NCBI RefSeq assembly: GCF_023278565.1
Contig: NC_064678.1
Span: 1,116,001 to 1,180,000, forward strand
Length of the DNA stretch: 64,000 nucleotides
Direction of reading: 5' to 3'
DNA from: Colletotrichum lupini
Lineage: Eukaryota; Ascomycota; Sordariomycetes; Glomerellales; Glomerellaceae
This document shows, one piece after another, positions 45,162 to 58,135 of the stretch (its first letter is position 1; each line of letters opens with the position of its first letter). Below the pieces are notes generated by a model. That model was not told the DNA's origin. It searched no databases and was given only the letters and a program-made list of their open reading frames with translations. A program made the position numbers and the translations under genes.

Positions 45162-48100
45162 CATAACCTTCCTCCTATATACTTTTTCTTAGCACGCACT
45201 GTTAGTGCGGGCCACTCTACTACACTAACCTCCTTAATAAGGCCTATTCTACCCCCCTTTTTCTCCTATACTAACTATAACTAGCTTAAGTAACGGCTAC
45301 TATATACTATTATAATTACTACCCTTTTTAAATACTTTTAGTACTCTCTTAGGCTTTATTACGATCGTTTAGTCTATACTACTTCGGTCCTTAATTAAAA
45401 AACGCTATATTCCGGACTTTATTAAAGTAATACTTATAACCCTTAAAATTACGAAGGTTCTAACTACGAGACCTAGGCTAAACGTATTTATTACTACGAC
45501 TTAGCTTAGATTAATAATAATAACTTAACCCCCCCTTAATTATAAAGCGCGTTTTAATAAAATTACGATTATTAGTAAGATTAGGACCTATTTATCTAGC
45601 CTCTATTTTATAAAAAATATTACCCTTATAGCTATTTAAGAGTCCTTTTAGTTACTAAAAAACTCTAAATATACTATTATTATAAACTATTATATTACTA
45701 AGCTCGAGGCTCTTTTTAAAAAACCTTAAATACTACTTATTAGAACTTTTTAATATAAGCTAGATTATAAAATTATAATAGGCCTCTCTTTTACTAAAGC
45801 ACTCTTTTAAAGCTCTAGTTACTATACCTAGCGTCTTATTAGTTACTAGCCCTAGGGGCTTATAGCTCGAGTTTTAAGTATAATAAGTAACTTACGAGAG
45901 GGAGCTAAAAACGCACTTCCCTCCCCTAATACCCGTATTTTTATTTACCTCGACTTTAAAAATCCCCGTTACTAAGTAAAAGTACGGTTTATTTATAAAA
46001 AAGTTATTAAAAACTACTTATTTAAAAATAAAAATATTAGCTTAGTAACTAAGGTTCTAACTAGTTATATACTTATTTTAAAAACCCTAGGAATATAATA
46101 AGCTATACTTAGTCGCTATACTTAGCTATTTAAACTTTTTAATATAATTATTATTAAAGGATCCGAGATTTAGTTTATTTATATTATTAAAAATATTAAG
46201 ACTTAGATCCCTGGCCTTAATAAGTAACCCCTTAACTTTAATACGTATATTTAAAACGAGGTTAAAGTAATAATGGGAATAACCCCCCTCTATTACTAGA
46301 CCTCTAGCCTAACGAACGGCCCCTATATAACTTATATTATATCCTTTTTAAAACTAATAAAAAGGCCCTTTAATATTTTTAGATTAGTAATAACTTAGCT
46401 ACTTACTTACCGACCCCTTTTTAAGTAGTACTAAGTTTACTTAAATTAGTATAGCTCTAAAAACTATACTAAAACTTAACGCTACTATTATTATAAAAAG
46501 CTAGGATATAATAGTAATTATATTATAATCGTCCCTTAGTACGTAAATTACTAAGGGCTATATATAAATAACTATACGAGCTACCCTATACGCCCTTAAA
46601 AAAAATAGTATTATTATTTACTAAACTTTTTAATAAAAAAAACTCTTATATAAGGTAAGTAAAGAACTCTATACGTAAGTTATAAAACTTAACCTCTCCC
46701 TAAGCCCTATCCCTAAGTTAGACCTTATAAAGTCCCTAAGTACTTAGCTTTAAAATAAGATTATAAATATTAAAATAGAGAGACTTACTAAGGATATTAT
46801 TTAGGGGTCTATAATTATTAATATAACTATATATAATATTAAAAACTACTTAAGCGGACGAGAATAAACCTATTTAACTATTATAAAGTTAAATAGTATT
46901 ATAAATTCTATTTTAAAAAGTAATAACCACCTCCCCTCTAAAAAATAAGGCTCTAAACTCCCCCCTAAAAATAGTTTAGAATACGAAGAGCCTACTTTAA
47001 AAAAAAAGAATAAAAGTAAATATAAAAGCGCCTCGTATAGGCGCTCTATAACTATCTATAACTAGCGTATTTAATACGTATTAAAATTAAAGTACTATAA
47101 ATTAATATATAAAAAAACGGCCGTAAGTACGACTATACTTTTATTATTATTAAATTTAAATAAGCGGATATTTTATTACTATAAGAGCTATAATATAATA
47201 TAAGTAAACCGTAAAATATTACTAAATCTTACCTTAGCTTTGCCCTATACTCGCTAATTTAAAACCAAGCTACGATTATTAATAAACCCCAGGTCCTTAT
47301 ATACGTCCGCCGGACCCTCCTGTACTTAATAACGTTCGATATTATAAAGCTCCCTTACTAAGACTTACTTAAAATACGTATCTTAGGGTATTATATTTTT
47401 AATATTTACCGCGCCCTTAATAAAAAATATATATTAATAATACTTAATTACTAAACCCCCCTATAAAAACTATTTATTACGAGGGATTTAAATTTTTATT
47501 ATATCAATTAATAACCGGGGACCCCCTTATATACTCCTAGGAACTACTTTACTAACTAAATAAACGGCTATTACCTTACTATACTAAACCCTATAAGGGT
47601 CCCTATTTATAAAGCGGGTAATATACTCAACTTAGTTATTTTTAACGTCCCCCTAGCCCGGACCTAGATTACTAACTATATATATACTAAATCGGATTAT
47701 AATACCCTTATTACGACTATCCCCCTTTCCGCTAGCTTAGGTAATATATATTAATTAAAAAAAAGAAGTAAAGGATTAAATTAAAGAATATATTATAGTT
47801 TATAAAGAGGGTTAGAGAGCTAACTTAAGTAATATATATTATATACGATATTATATAAAACCTCGATTTAGTTATAAAGAGCCTTAATAACGTACTTTAG
47901 TATACTTATACTTCCTCCTCTACCCCGTATTATATAAAGAGTAGAGGGACGAAATAGTAAGACGAATCGTATACTAAGGCTAATAAACGCTTTAAAATAA
48001 TATACGTAATTAACCCCTAATCTCTTATTATAACTATAGCTAATTAGTAGCGCGATAGTACTATATAAAGGGCTAAGGCCGCTATATAAGCTAGAATAAT

Positions 48101-51100
48101 CTCCTTTTTTAAAAAAGATTCGGATATATACCGAATTATAAGTTAGAACCGGCCTAGGCCTTAGGTCTAATCCCCTCCTTTATAAAATAATAAAAATATA
48201 GTTACCGAACTTACTAAAAAAGCAATACTCCTCTAAAAAAAGCTCTTAGAGCGTATAACTATAAAGGACGACGTATATCTTCACCTTACGATATGCCCTC
48301 GTTAGTTATTACTTTAAGATCTTATTATTTATTAGTACGAAGTAAACGATATAGTATTTAATATTAAAAATACTACCCTTAGCGTAAATAATATTACGGT
48401 TTTAATATTACGGGCTTACTAACCGCATATTAATAACTACGTCTATTACTTTTACTAAGCCTATTTCGTACTTAAGTACTACCTTAAGGCTTAATAAAAT
48501 ACTAAAGTAGTAATAATACTAAAGCCTAACTAGGATATACGTACTTATAAGGGCTAGTGCTTAATCTTATTCCTAGCGACCCTAAGGAAGGGGCTAGAGC
48601 GCCTTATAACTAAGAGAATATCTTATATTACTATTACTTAAAGCGTACTTAACTTATAAATAGCCGGGGCACTACTTAAGTAATTAGCTACGAATATAGC
48701 TAGGGTAGTAGCTTATAATATATAGGCTACTTTTAATAAAAAGCTAGTTATTATTATTATTATAATAGATATTAAAAGAGCTTTTGACTTAATACTATAT
48801 AACTAGCTATATAATCGGCTCTAGGTATAGGGTTAGCTTAAGAATATTATTATTTAAGTATAGTACTTTAACTAGTCGCGCCGAGCTTTAGTTTATTATA
48901 AAAAATGCTAAACTCCTATATCCCCCCTCTTTTATAATCTATTATAAAGGTTATTAATCTTACTTATTCTCTTCTTATTATATACTAAGTAGATCTATTA
49001 AATTAGCCTAGAGTCCTCTAAATTTAGTTATATTAATAATTATATAATACTAAGTATTAAGAGGGACCTTATTAAAACTACTTCCTAAGTATAATAAATT
49101 CTAAATAATACTATTACTTAGGGTAAGGATAATATTATTTAGTTTAATTTTAAAAAGACCGAAGTCCTTTATTTTATAAAGCGGACCTTACCGAGGGCTG
49201 GAGATATTACCCCCCCCCCCCTATTTATTATAATAATAAGAAGATTAGACCTTACGAAAAGGGTATTATAAAATAACTAAGCATTACCTTTAATAAGAAG
49301 CTACTTTTCTATAGCTATATTACTAATTACTAAAGTAAAGCTAGGTCTATAGCTAGTTATATTAAAGGTTTTAATAAAGTCTTTAATAATATACCCCCCG
49401 CTACTATATATAAAGCAATCTATACTATCGTTATCCTTAAGGCCCTATATAATACTAAGTTATAGTACCCCGGCCCGACCTAACTTATTTTTAAAGTTAG
49501 GGTTAACTCCGAGATACGTACTTAATTAGAAGTTTAATACGGGCTAAAGTTAGTTATTAAAACCCTCTAGACCCCTATTAATATTACTTTAAGGGGCTCC
49601 CTCTTAATATAGCGGACTATATTAATTATAGCGCTATTACGCGAGGTAAGTACTTTATTAATAAAGCTTCTCTTAGACTCCCTTAAAAATTACTATATTA
49701 TTAAGCTTTTTATACTAAACTACTCTTATTCCCTAGCCTAGAGGATCCGTAATTATAAACTACTATATAACTATAAAAACCCCTTTTACTTAACTACGCT
49801 TACCTAAGTAACTAATTAAGTTAAACGTCCCCTATAACTAGCCTTACTACCCTATAACTTCTTAATTATAAATAACTTTAGTAATACTTAAGAAGTAACT
49901 AAAATAAAAGAGATATAAAACTATTATAAATAATATAAATCTCTCTTTATTACGTATATTATAACTTATATAAATAAGTTATAAATAACTCTAGAGGCTA
50001 CGGGCTTTGGGTATACTATTTACTAAGGACTATAACTAATTTATTTTAAGTACTACTACCTCTTCTAAGCCGAGGTTTTTAATATTAAAATAAAAAGGGT
50101 TATTATAAGTCTTTGCGCAGCGCTAAGGCTCAAAAATAAGTCTATTATAACTATTACGGTCTACTTAAATAACTAGGCTATTATTAAGTACTTAAATAAT
50201 ACCCCCCCCTTATCCTCCTAATATACTATTCTCGAGTTTAAAAAGCTTATTAAAAACGCTAAAATCCCTGTTACCTCTCGCTAAATACCTAGCTATAAGG
50301 GTATTATAGGGAACGAGATAGCGGACTAGTTAACTAAAAAAAGTATTATTATAAATCCCCTTAACTTATTTATATACCCCCTAACTACTACTTATATTAA
50401 GTATTATACTTAAAAAAGATAGCTAATTATACTTCGGGGCTCATAAGAAGATTACTAACTAAACTCCTATAGGGCCCTCGCTTTATTTATTAATAGCGTA
50501 GCGAGCCCCGAGCTAAAGTTACTTACGTAACGCTAGTTTTATTAGCTCTTTTTAACTAAGTCCGGCTATAAAGACTACGCTATATACTACTACTTATATA
50601 ACTATAATAATACTAACCTCTATTACTTATATAAAAAAGAGAAAGTACTTAACTATATTTATTATTACTATTTAGTCTTGCGTAGGGGTATACTATAGTT
50701 CGCCCGAGTTAACTTCGTCCGGTATTAACTTAGTAAAAACTAATTTACTTATATTATACTATTATAAAGCTCCTAGTTCTTTACTAATATCTACTTAAAA
50801 TAAACCGATATTTATTAAAATCGGGTTAGCGCGCGCGGAATTAGTTATAGTAATATTAAACCCGTATTTATTACTAAATAATATAGCTATAGTAGAGGTC
50901 TCGGGGTACCCCCTTTAGCCCTTATACTAATAGACCGACGTAATAAAACGTATTATATAGTTCGTATCCTAACTAACTATTTAAAATAGACCTTTTTAAA
51001 CTAAACCCCCTTATTATAATAAGTTTATTAATACGGCTATTAGCTCCCCTAGTAGATATTAATTTTATAAAGCGAGTATATTAATACGGCTCGTTTAATT

Positions 51101-51653
51101 AAGATACGTAATAGGCTATATACCCCGTAAGCCCTGCGAAGCTTATATCTATATATAGCGGCACTAATAGTAATATTACTTTTTATTTACGTTATATTAA
51201 CACTTTACCTTACTATATAATATATTATATTATTTTATAATACGATATATATTATATACCTCCTCCCCTTATCTTATTACTTTATACTATACTACTCTCC
51301 TTTTACTTACTAAAAGAACTAAACTCTCTACTTTGGGTAATAATACTTATTATAATATAATAACGGTCTTTTTATAAATATATAAAATATTACTTAGTTA
51401 GTTTATTATATTACTAATATAATATTTAAACCTCGCTAAGTATATTTACCTTAAGTTATAAAATATTATAAGGGGCTATACTTAAATAAAAAGGTTAATC
51501 TTAGAGTATATATTATATTATCTTATAAGAGGGTATTATATAAGCTCTACGGGGCACAGTATACGGTCTTATAATTTTAATATAATATAGTCGCCTTTTA
51601 CCTCACTTGAGGATATCACGGCATATAATAGTACAAACAAACAAACAAACAAA
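45162..51653 (+). mobile_element. complete LINE retrotransposon (Tad/I-like), RIP-damaged
   Basis: 6,492-bp non-LTR retrotransposon on the plus strand, flanked by the 11-bp duplication CACTATTTTAT (45151-45161 and 51654-51664) and ending in an ACAA repeat (51633-51653). Reverse-transcriptase traces are IDIKRAFDL at about 48766-48795 and a FSYINNYI motif near 49020, where the family has Y-x-D-D. RNase H traces near 50281-50335 read IPSYKGIIGNEIAD with stops at positions where Trp is usual. The N-terminal part (45.4-47.2 kb) would be ORF1 and 47.2-48.3 kb the endonuclease, both too mutated to read reliably. All frames are closed by transitions, and CA/TG are scarce. It is inactive. Confidence 0.9.
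51633..51653 (+). repeat. ACAA tetranucleotide tail of the LINE
   Basis: About five tandem ACAA units at the 3' end of the first LINE, matched by the TTTG array at 60931-60950 in the inverted copy. Such tails are typical of fungal LINEs that lack poly(A). Confidence 0.9.
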
Positions 51654-51664
51654 CACTATTTTAT

Positions 51665-51828
51665 TATAGCTCAGCCTACATGTTGGACTGACGTCTGACA
51701 AGTACACTGAGGCAGATCCTTCTGTGAGAGTTTAGACTCTTCAAATACGTTTTCAATATGACTCGAGATCACTTGACAATAAAGCCCCAACGACCTTAGT
51801 TACAGGGCGTCAAAAGATTCTCATTTAC
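51665..51828. other. junction between the LINE and the ankyrin gene
   Basis: 164 bp of ordinary composition immediately after the LINE target duplication; the 3' UTR of the ankyrin/CorA-like gene is presumably here. No separate feature is seen. Confidence 0.4.
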
Positions 51829-54800
51829 CTACACAGTGTACAGACCCCGTGATTCCACGTGTTTGCCCTCGCTACGTTTCCAGCTCCGGGACAACAAGTC
51901 AGGATCGCGTCTTTCCTGGTTTGAAGGCCACGAGTCCTCTCCCCGTAGCCCCCAAGATGAACTCCCGTCACTACCAATCTCTCCAGACTCCTGTCTTCTG
52001 AAGTTCCGTATGAGGCTTGGTTCTCGTTGCAATGGGGGATATTGAAGCTCAAGAATCGTACCATCATGGCCCGATCTTGATATTTGTTCAGAACTGGGAA
52101 GACTCCGCTTTGGGATAGCTGACTTTGAACTTTCACTATCACTCGTATTTCGGATAGCCTTCCGGAAAGCCGCGGACAAATGTTGGACAACTTGATCGGA
52201 GTAGATAGCATAGCCTGCCAGGGGAATGAAGAAGGCAATCGAGACGGAGACTAGGTTCTCACCCTATTAGAAAAATCTAGCAGACATTCATTGACATAGA
52301 TTTTCTTACAAATAACGACGAAAATCCAGCCTAGTGCCTCCATGAAAGAGTTCGCATCGATCGCGAACAGGGAAGTCAGAAATGAGAGCGGGAGCTGGAA
52401 TGGAACACGTTAGTACATGTAATTAGAAAAGCTCGACTCTGGTGGTGTGTCGTACAAAAAGGATTGTAACTACGGTAAAAACCATCAACGTTTTTCCTTG
52501 CTTCATTGACAATTTTGACTGGTCATTAGCTGCCATACTCATCTCGAGCGATACAGTCGTCTGCTGAAGTGATAGAGTGTTGTTGACCTGCAAGTTTGGA
52601 CATTAGGATAGAGTCAAGTGATTTGCAAACATGCTTACCGAAGTCTGAATTCGGTCTGCCACCTTGTCCATTTCCTTTATGTCATTAACAACGTGGGAGG
52701 CACTAAGACCAGCTTCTTGAGAGCCTGGAAGCTTTTGCATCTCCCGCTGAACATCTCGTTGGTATTGTGCGACCGCTTTGAGTATGTTCAGTTCGTCCCG
52801 AATGTCTTTGATACGGCTGGATAGATCCTCTGCCTTTCTTATGGCAACTAAATTGTTCTTTATGCGTGCTTGCCTCTTTCTTTCCAGCTCATTGTCGGTA
52901 TCTGTTCGAGTTGATTTGTCGTCAATGACCGCCTGACAGCTCTCCACGCCAGGTTTCTTTATTCCGAGAGCAACCTGAAATTCTTTGATTTCATTTTCGT
53001 CGTTCATTGTGGCTAGTATTTCGCCAGCTTCTGAGCTAAACTTTGCGAACAGATTTGCTTCGTCGATACCCTAATTAACCTTTAGCCAATTCAATTGATC
53101 CCAACGTGATTCTTCACGTACGATTTTGTTGATGGAGTTCGAAAACATTTGACGCATGGACAAGAGCTCTGGCGGGTACTCCACAGAGGACTGAGGGTTA
53201 GGCGCGAACTGCCAAGTCGGGGATTGAAGCGCAGGCTCCTCGGCGGTACCATTGACTCCAAGGGTAGTGGATGAACTCTTACGTGAGGCTTTTGGCAGAG
53301 TCTCATAGGATGATATGCAGAAGTCGATGATGAGCCGACTCATTTCAGCCGTTGATCCCGGCAGGGAGCGACTACCACCGGATTCCGTTTGCTTTGTAAG
53401 ATGGTCAACCACGCCCTCCAAGAGCACATTTTTCTTCCCATCCATTGGATGAGAAGAGGCTGTAATCAGCCACTCTGAGAACGTGTCAGCTGAGGTAGTG
53501 AGAAATGAGGAGAGCGCCTCCGGACATACTATCTGCGATTGTCCAAATCCATAGCTGGTTAACTCGGATTAGTGGCCAAAAGTCTTTGTCCTCAATCTTG
53601 CCTGGTAAGCCCTTAGTGACAACCTGGGATTCGTTGCGTGCCTTTCGGTCTTTGGAAGCTTCCTGATCAGATGCAAAATGGTAATACCATTCGTCAAGGG
53701 TGGAAGAGCCGTGGATAACTCCTGGTTTGTATGTGCTCAGCAGTTGTTCATACTTGTATTTCTCCGCACGCAGAGCCTGCAAAACGTTCTTTGGATCATC
53801 TTCGACATCCGGAGTCGGACTAAAAGGTTCCTCTCCTTCTTCTTCGCGACATTGAGTGGCGTAGGAGAGATACGGCATCTTCAAGAATGGGTCAGAACAC
53901 AGCCGTTTCAACACAGGCAAAGTTCTGGCTTACATAAACCGCCGATGCAGGTGTTTCGTTCTCTTGGACTGTTTCCACAAAGCGAGGCCTCATCATACGC
54001 GAGGCAGATATCTTGTCCGGCACTTCAACCCAGCTGTCTCTGAAAAACGACTTCACCTGATAGAATTGACTTGCATCGCTTTCCATATCATACATGATTC
54101 GTTGGAGCAGGTCCTAGCAGATCGTTAGTCAGGACTTTACGGGCAGTAATTGAAGAGGGACAATATGATGGCTTTACATTCATCCATCGAACCTATTGTC
54201 AAGCCTATCAGCCATATTCTCAAACGTACAATAATCCGACCTTTTTGCATGTCTGAGTACTGACGTTGGTAGATGGTAAGTGAATCCAAGTAAACTTGGG
54301 CTCGTTGTCGACGTAGATTGGTCGTGGAACATCATACAATGGTCCTGTCTCCCTGCCAAAGGAGTGCACACCGAGAATCCCTTTTACTTCTTGTATCATC
54401 TCGAGCATGATACGTTGCGGACCATGGCTGTAAATGGCTTTTGTCAACGGTCGATACCTCCGAATTATCCCAGATTGGTTCACATTCTTGTAAACCTGAA
54501 CGATGGCAACGTCAAGCTCCTTCGCATACGGAGGGAGTTTGTGCCAGAGAGTCGGACGAGTGAAAGTAGGATCGTCTGTACACATCAGCCCGATGGGTGG
54601 GTCAAGAAAGATGTCATTGAAGGTATTTCTTATACCTTGCTGACAGTGAGCTGGGTGGTCTGTTGAAGCGTCTCTATCTTCTTCTCGGTCGATCTGAGCC
54701 TGTATCTTGTCGATGATAAATTTCGAGGTTTCCAGTGCCCGGTGCGTTGATTCCTCTCGCGGTGAGGCTGCACATTCAAGCCAGAAGACAGAGGGCAGTC

Positions 54801-56253
54801 CAGCATAAGCTGCCCATTCGAGCGTAGTCCACTGAGCTGTGTTCCAGTTTCCGACCGGGTGATGGAAAAGCTTTAGTCTTTCCATGATGAGTTTCCGGCC
54901 AACATCGTATACGCCTGATCTGCCAGCTGTCCACATTAAAGCTTCGAAAAGCTGACCTTTTGGATCAAAGCGGGCAATTTCCGCCTTAAACACCGAGGTT
55001 GCGTTCATGCCTTCAGAGGCGTAATAGTGAATGATTGATTTCACCATATGCCGGGTGCCCCATTCAATTATTAATTTCAGCGCTGCGAATGCGGCCTTTC
55101 TTGAGACTCTGAATCGATATTCTTCGGCTAGAATTAGCTCCACGATGTTGTCCTGGAGGTGTAAGATGGCATAATCCAAGGCAGTGCGCATATTGCTTTC
55201 ATGGGAGTCCCAGCTCTTTATGCATATTGCTCCCAAGTCAGCACCGGAGTCCAACAAGACTCGAACTCCTACCTCATATCCCAAACTAGCAGCAAGCATG
55301 AGTGGCGTCAATCCGTATTGGTCGGGAACATCAAGCTGCAAATCTTCATCTTCTGTTCGTGGGCAAAGCAGCATTCGCATGATGGACTCCACCTTCCTAT
55401 CCGTTGCTACCATCAAAGGAGTGTTCTCAAACTCGTCAACAATATTGAGTTTAGCGCCATTGGCTAGCAGGATTTCTGCAATCTCAGGGTTGCGGTGGTA
55501 AGCTGCGAGATGAAGTGGATTCAGATGCGAGTGTTCCTCGGAGAACTGGAGTATCGATCTGTCGTTTTCCAAGAGAAGCTCCACGATATCCTCCGCGCCG
55601 CTCAAAACTGCGAGCGAAAGAGTCGAGTTCTCTGCCTCGGTTAAGATCTTAATTGAGACTCCATTCTCGAGTAAAGCTTTGACAACGCCGGGCTGATTTC
55701 TCAAGCATGCTGTGTGGAGGGGAGTGTGACCCGATTCGTCTCGGACCTCTTGCTCTGCGCCGGCGCTGATGAGCACTCGAACTGCTTCCGTAAGTCCATT
55801 TCGGGCAACAATATGTAGGGCTGTCATATCAGAGTCTCCTTTGGCGTTGATGTGGTCCCTCCAAGGCCCGCGCAACATTTCATCGAGTTTCTTCGTGCCG
55901 ACATGCTCCATATCACCATCCCACATGTCTCGGTCATCGAGAAATTGATGCATATCCTTTGTTATCAAGTCGTGATCGCCTTGCTCTGGACTTTCATCAG
56001 GTTTGACCGCAGCTGCATACGCACTGGGACTTGTGGTCTTCTCTTCCCCGCCATCATCGAGGAACACCTGAATCTCTTCACTGATAATTGGTGCTACTGG
56101 GGTCGCAACTCCAGGATTCGTAGTGTTATCGCTAGAGGACGAGCTTCTGTTCTGCTCTTGGTTGTCTTTAGGGCTGTCGTTGCCGTTGTGCTTAGAGTGG
56201 TGGTTGATAAACGTGTCCTCAGGGACGGGGCTTTTCCTGTCACTGGTCGTCAT
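51829..56253 (-). CDS. ankyrin-repeat protein with C-terminal CorA-like membrane domain, in-frame stop
   Basis: Large minus-strand gene starting at the ATG at 56253. Exon 1 (56253-54265, 663 codons) has an acidic/Ser-rich N-terminus, then ankyrin repeats such as TALHIVARNGLTEAVRVL, HTPLHTACLRNQPGVVKALL, NPLHLAAYHRNPEIAEILL and LTPLMLAASLGYEVGVRVLL. A 15-nt microexon (54192-54178) and exons 54113-53934, 53878-53530 and 53474-52639 encode a helical middle region with long coiled coils. The exons at 52587-52456 and 52394-52310 encode VFTVVTILFLPLSFLTSLFAI, a CorA-like membrane helix; a second helix (SVSIAFFIPLAGYAIY) lies at 52263 onward. Two problems: an in-frame TAG at 53071-53073 and a one-base phase mismatch at the intron ending at 52264. 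A membrane-anchored signalling or transport role is possible; function is unknown. Confidence 0.8.
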
Positions 56254-57259
56254 TTCGTTGTCAGATGCTGACAGGTTTCCTGGAGCACAGGTGCGGGAGC
56301 GCAACCGTCGAAATGACGCGGGACATCGCCATCAAATATGATATCTGCTATGCTCCAGGAGACCGTGACCCATAAGACCCCCCGTCATTTACCTGCGGAT
56401 AAATGAAATGTCACTGCAGTCCTTTACGGCGTTGTTGGTTGCACAGTTGCACTTGACCAGATTTCTATGAATCCCTGCCAAGGTGCAGCATGCCATGAGC
56501 TGAAAAGCCGTCCCACCGGCGAGACCGGAAAACAGCCTGTAGAATGAGGATCCATTTCCTGCGAGCATGCAGGAAGCCGTTGGACGTGCTTGCGCTCTGG
56601 GTGTGAGGTATTCACTGGTACCCCCAAGCTAGGCTATCACTTCTTGACCTGCATAACTCGTCATCAATACGGCCGATGCGATCTCATTCTCACCAAAAAA
56701 GAGTTTGAAACGACCAATCAAAGGCCATTACTACCCGCTGTAGTGATTGAATCATGCGCAAGGACGGAGTTCGGCTCCGAATGGCAAAATTCCCGAAAGT
56801 TATGAATACAGGATGACGTGCCGTTGGGTGTCATCGCTGTTGGTTCTGTTGTTCTTGGCACAGCCACCATGGCTTTTGCGGCGGCTGGACCTCCCAAGCA
56901 GTGTTCCATACAGAAATAGAGGGTTATCATAAGTTCCGAGATAAATCTTGCACAACGAAGGGAACTAATGTGTAGAATGTGAGGTCGTTGTATTTTTCAA
57001 CAAGTCGGGGTGAAACTCATGGAACTACAGGTCGCTAACATCGGACTCGCCATGGAAGTCGTAAAACACAAGTGAGCTATCCCTCCCTATCTCACTAATC
57101 TCCATCCTGCATGATCTCTTAATTCCACTAGCCTGCCGTCATCTGCCGATGACTCAAGGCAGAGTCCGACGAGAGGAAGCCAACTCCCATCTCTCCATCG
57201 CTCAGGCATGTCTCGTTTCTCGGTTGCGCAGTTATGAGGAATATTCGGTAGCAATAAGG
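56254..57259. other. intergenic region, no gene seen
   Basis: About 1 kb holding the promoter of the ankyrin gene and the 3' side of the following minus-strand gene. Several short frames are open, but none shows family features. Confidence 0.4.
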
Positions 57260-58135
57260 TCATGTTCGGATGGCCTTACAGTGTGAGCAGACTCGAGGGC
57301 GCTTGAAAGGGTGGCACAATCTCATATACAGGCGATTCTTCTTGAGAGTAAGCTCCATCACATAGCCACTGCGCTCAATCATCTTGCCGAAGAAGCGCAC
57401 GCCTCTCTTCTGAAAAGGCAACCACAAGGTCTGAAGATCGTCGGCGTGTTCCTCCTCCCACTCAGCTAATTCAGGAAAAGCGGCATGATTGATGCGTCTG
57501 AGGGCTTTCTTGTGACTTGGGTCAGGGGTGGTCTTCGTATGAATGTCATGCCACTGGCCAACCACAATGGCAAGTTCAGTGAGACTCGGAAGTGCTGCGA
57601 GGACAGTAAGGGCCGCACCGAATTCTTGCCGAAGGGGAAGATGAATCCGACGGATGCAGTCAATAAGCGGTGGTGCCTGGGGCGTAGGTAGATGAAGAGA
57701 CTGTCGAAGCGAGAGTGCAGCCAGTTGCATGTTTGCCTCGTCCTTGTCTGCCACGAGCAGAATGAAGCGATCAATAGTAGGGAGAACCCAAGCGTCAATT
57801 GGAAGTCGTTCAGAGACGTAAGTACGATAGATCTTGCCCATCGGATGACGAAGGAATTCTCGATGGACCAGCGACCGACTCATGCGATTGATTTGTGAGG
57901 GAAGCTGAAGTCTGCGAAAGCGGCCTCTGAGGTTGACCTTCTCGCGTCCGTTCTCGACGAAATCCTCAAGGAAGACGACTTTTGAAGGTGTTTCGTGAAC
58001 GTAGGCGAGCCACCAGACGATGCCTTTGTCGGCTTCTTTGGCGTCGGCGATTAGATGGTCGACGATGAGCAATATGATGTCCATAGACAGCACCACTGAT
58101 CCCTCCTTCACGTCGCTGATTGATTGGTTCGCCAT
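57260..58135 (-). CDS. hypothetical F-box-like / 2EXR-type protein, single exon
   Basis: Intronless gene of 291 residues starting MANQSISDVK. Near the N-terminus, VVLSMDIILLIVDHLI resembles the first helix of fungal F-box-like domains, and the rest has the character of uncharacterised fungal proteins of that kind: RRLQLPSQINRMSRSLVHREFLRHP, then a helical region with PSLTELAIVVGQW and a C-terminal CSHC. Such families are greatly expanded in filamentous fungi and generally have no known partner. No signal peptide or membrane segment. The frame is intact although it lies between two RIP-damaged LINE copies. Confidence 0.75.
   Translation of the reverse strand: MANQSISDVKEGSVVLSMDIILLIVDHLIADAKEADKGIVWWLAYVHETPSKVVFLEDFVENGREKVNLRGRFRRLQLPSQINRMSRSLVHREFLRHPMGKIYRTYVSERLPIDAWVLPTIDRFILLVADKDEANMQLAALSLRQSLHLPTPQAPPLIDCIRRIHLPLRQEFGAALTVLAALPSLTELAIVVGQWHDIHTKTTPDPSHKKALRRINHAAFPELAEWEEEHADDLQTLWLPFQKRGVRFFGKMIERSGYVMELTLKKNRLYMRLCHPFKRPRVCSHCKAIRT

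Noticed and set aside
45162..51653. Direct coding genes inside the AT-rich block
   Set aside because: All six frames are closed at short intervals by transition-type stops. The block is one RIP-damaged LINE.
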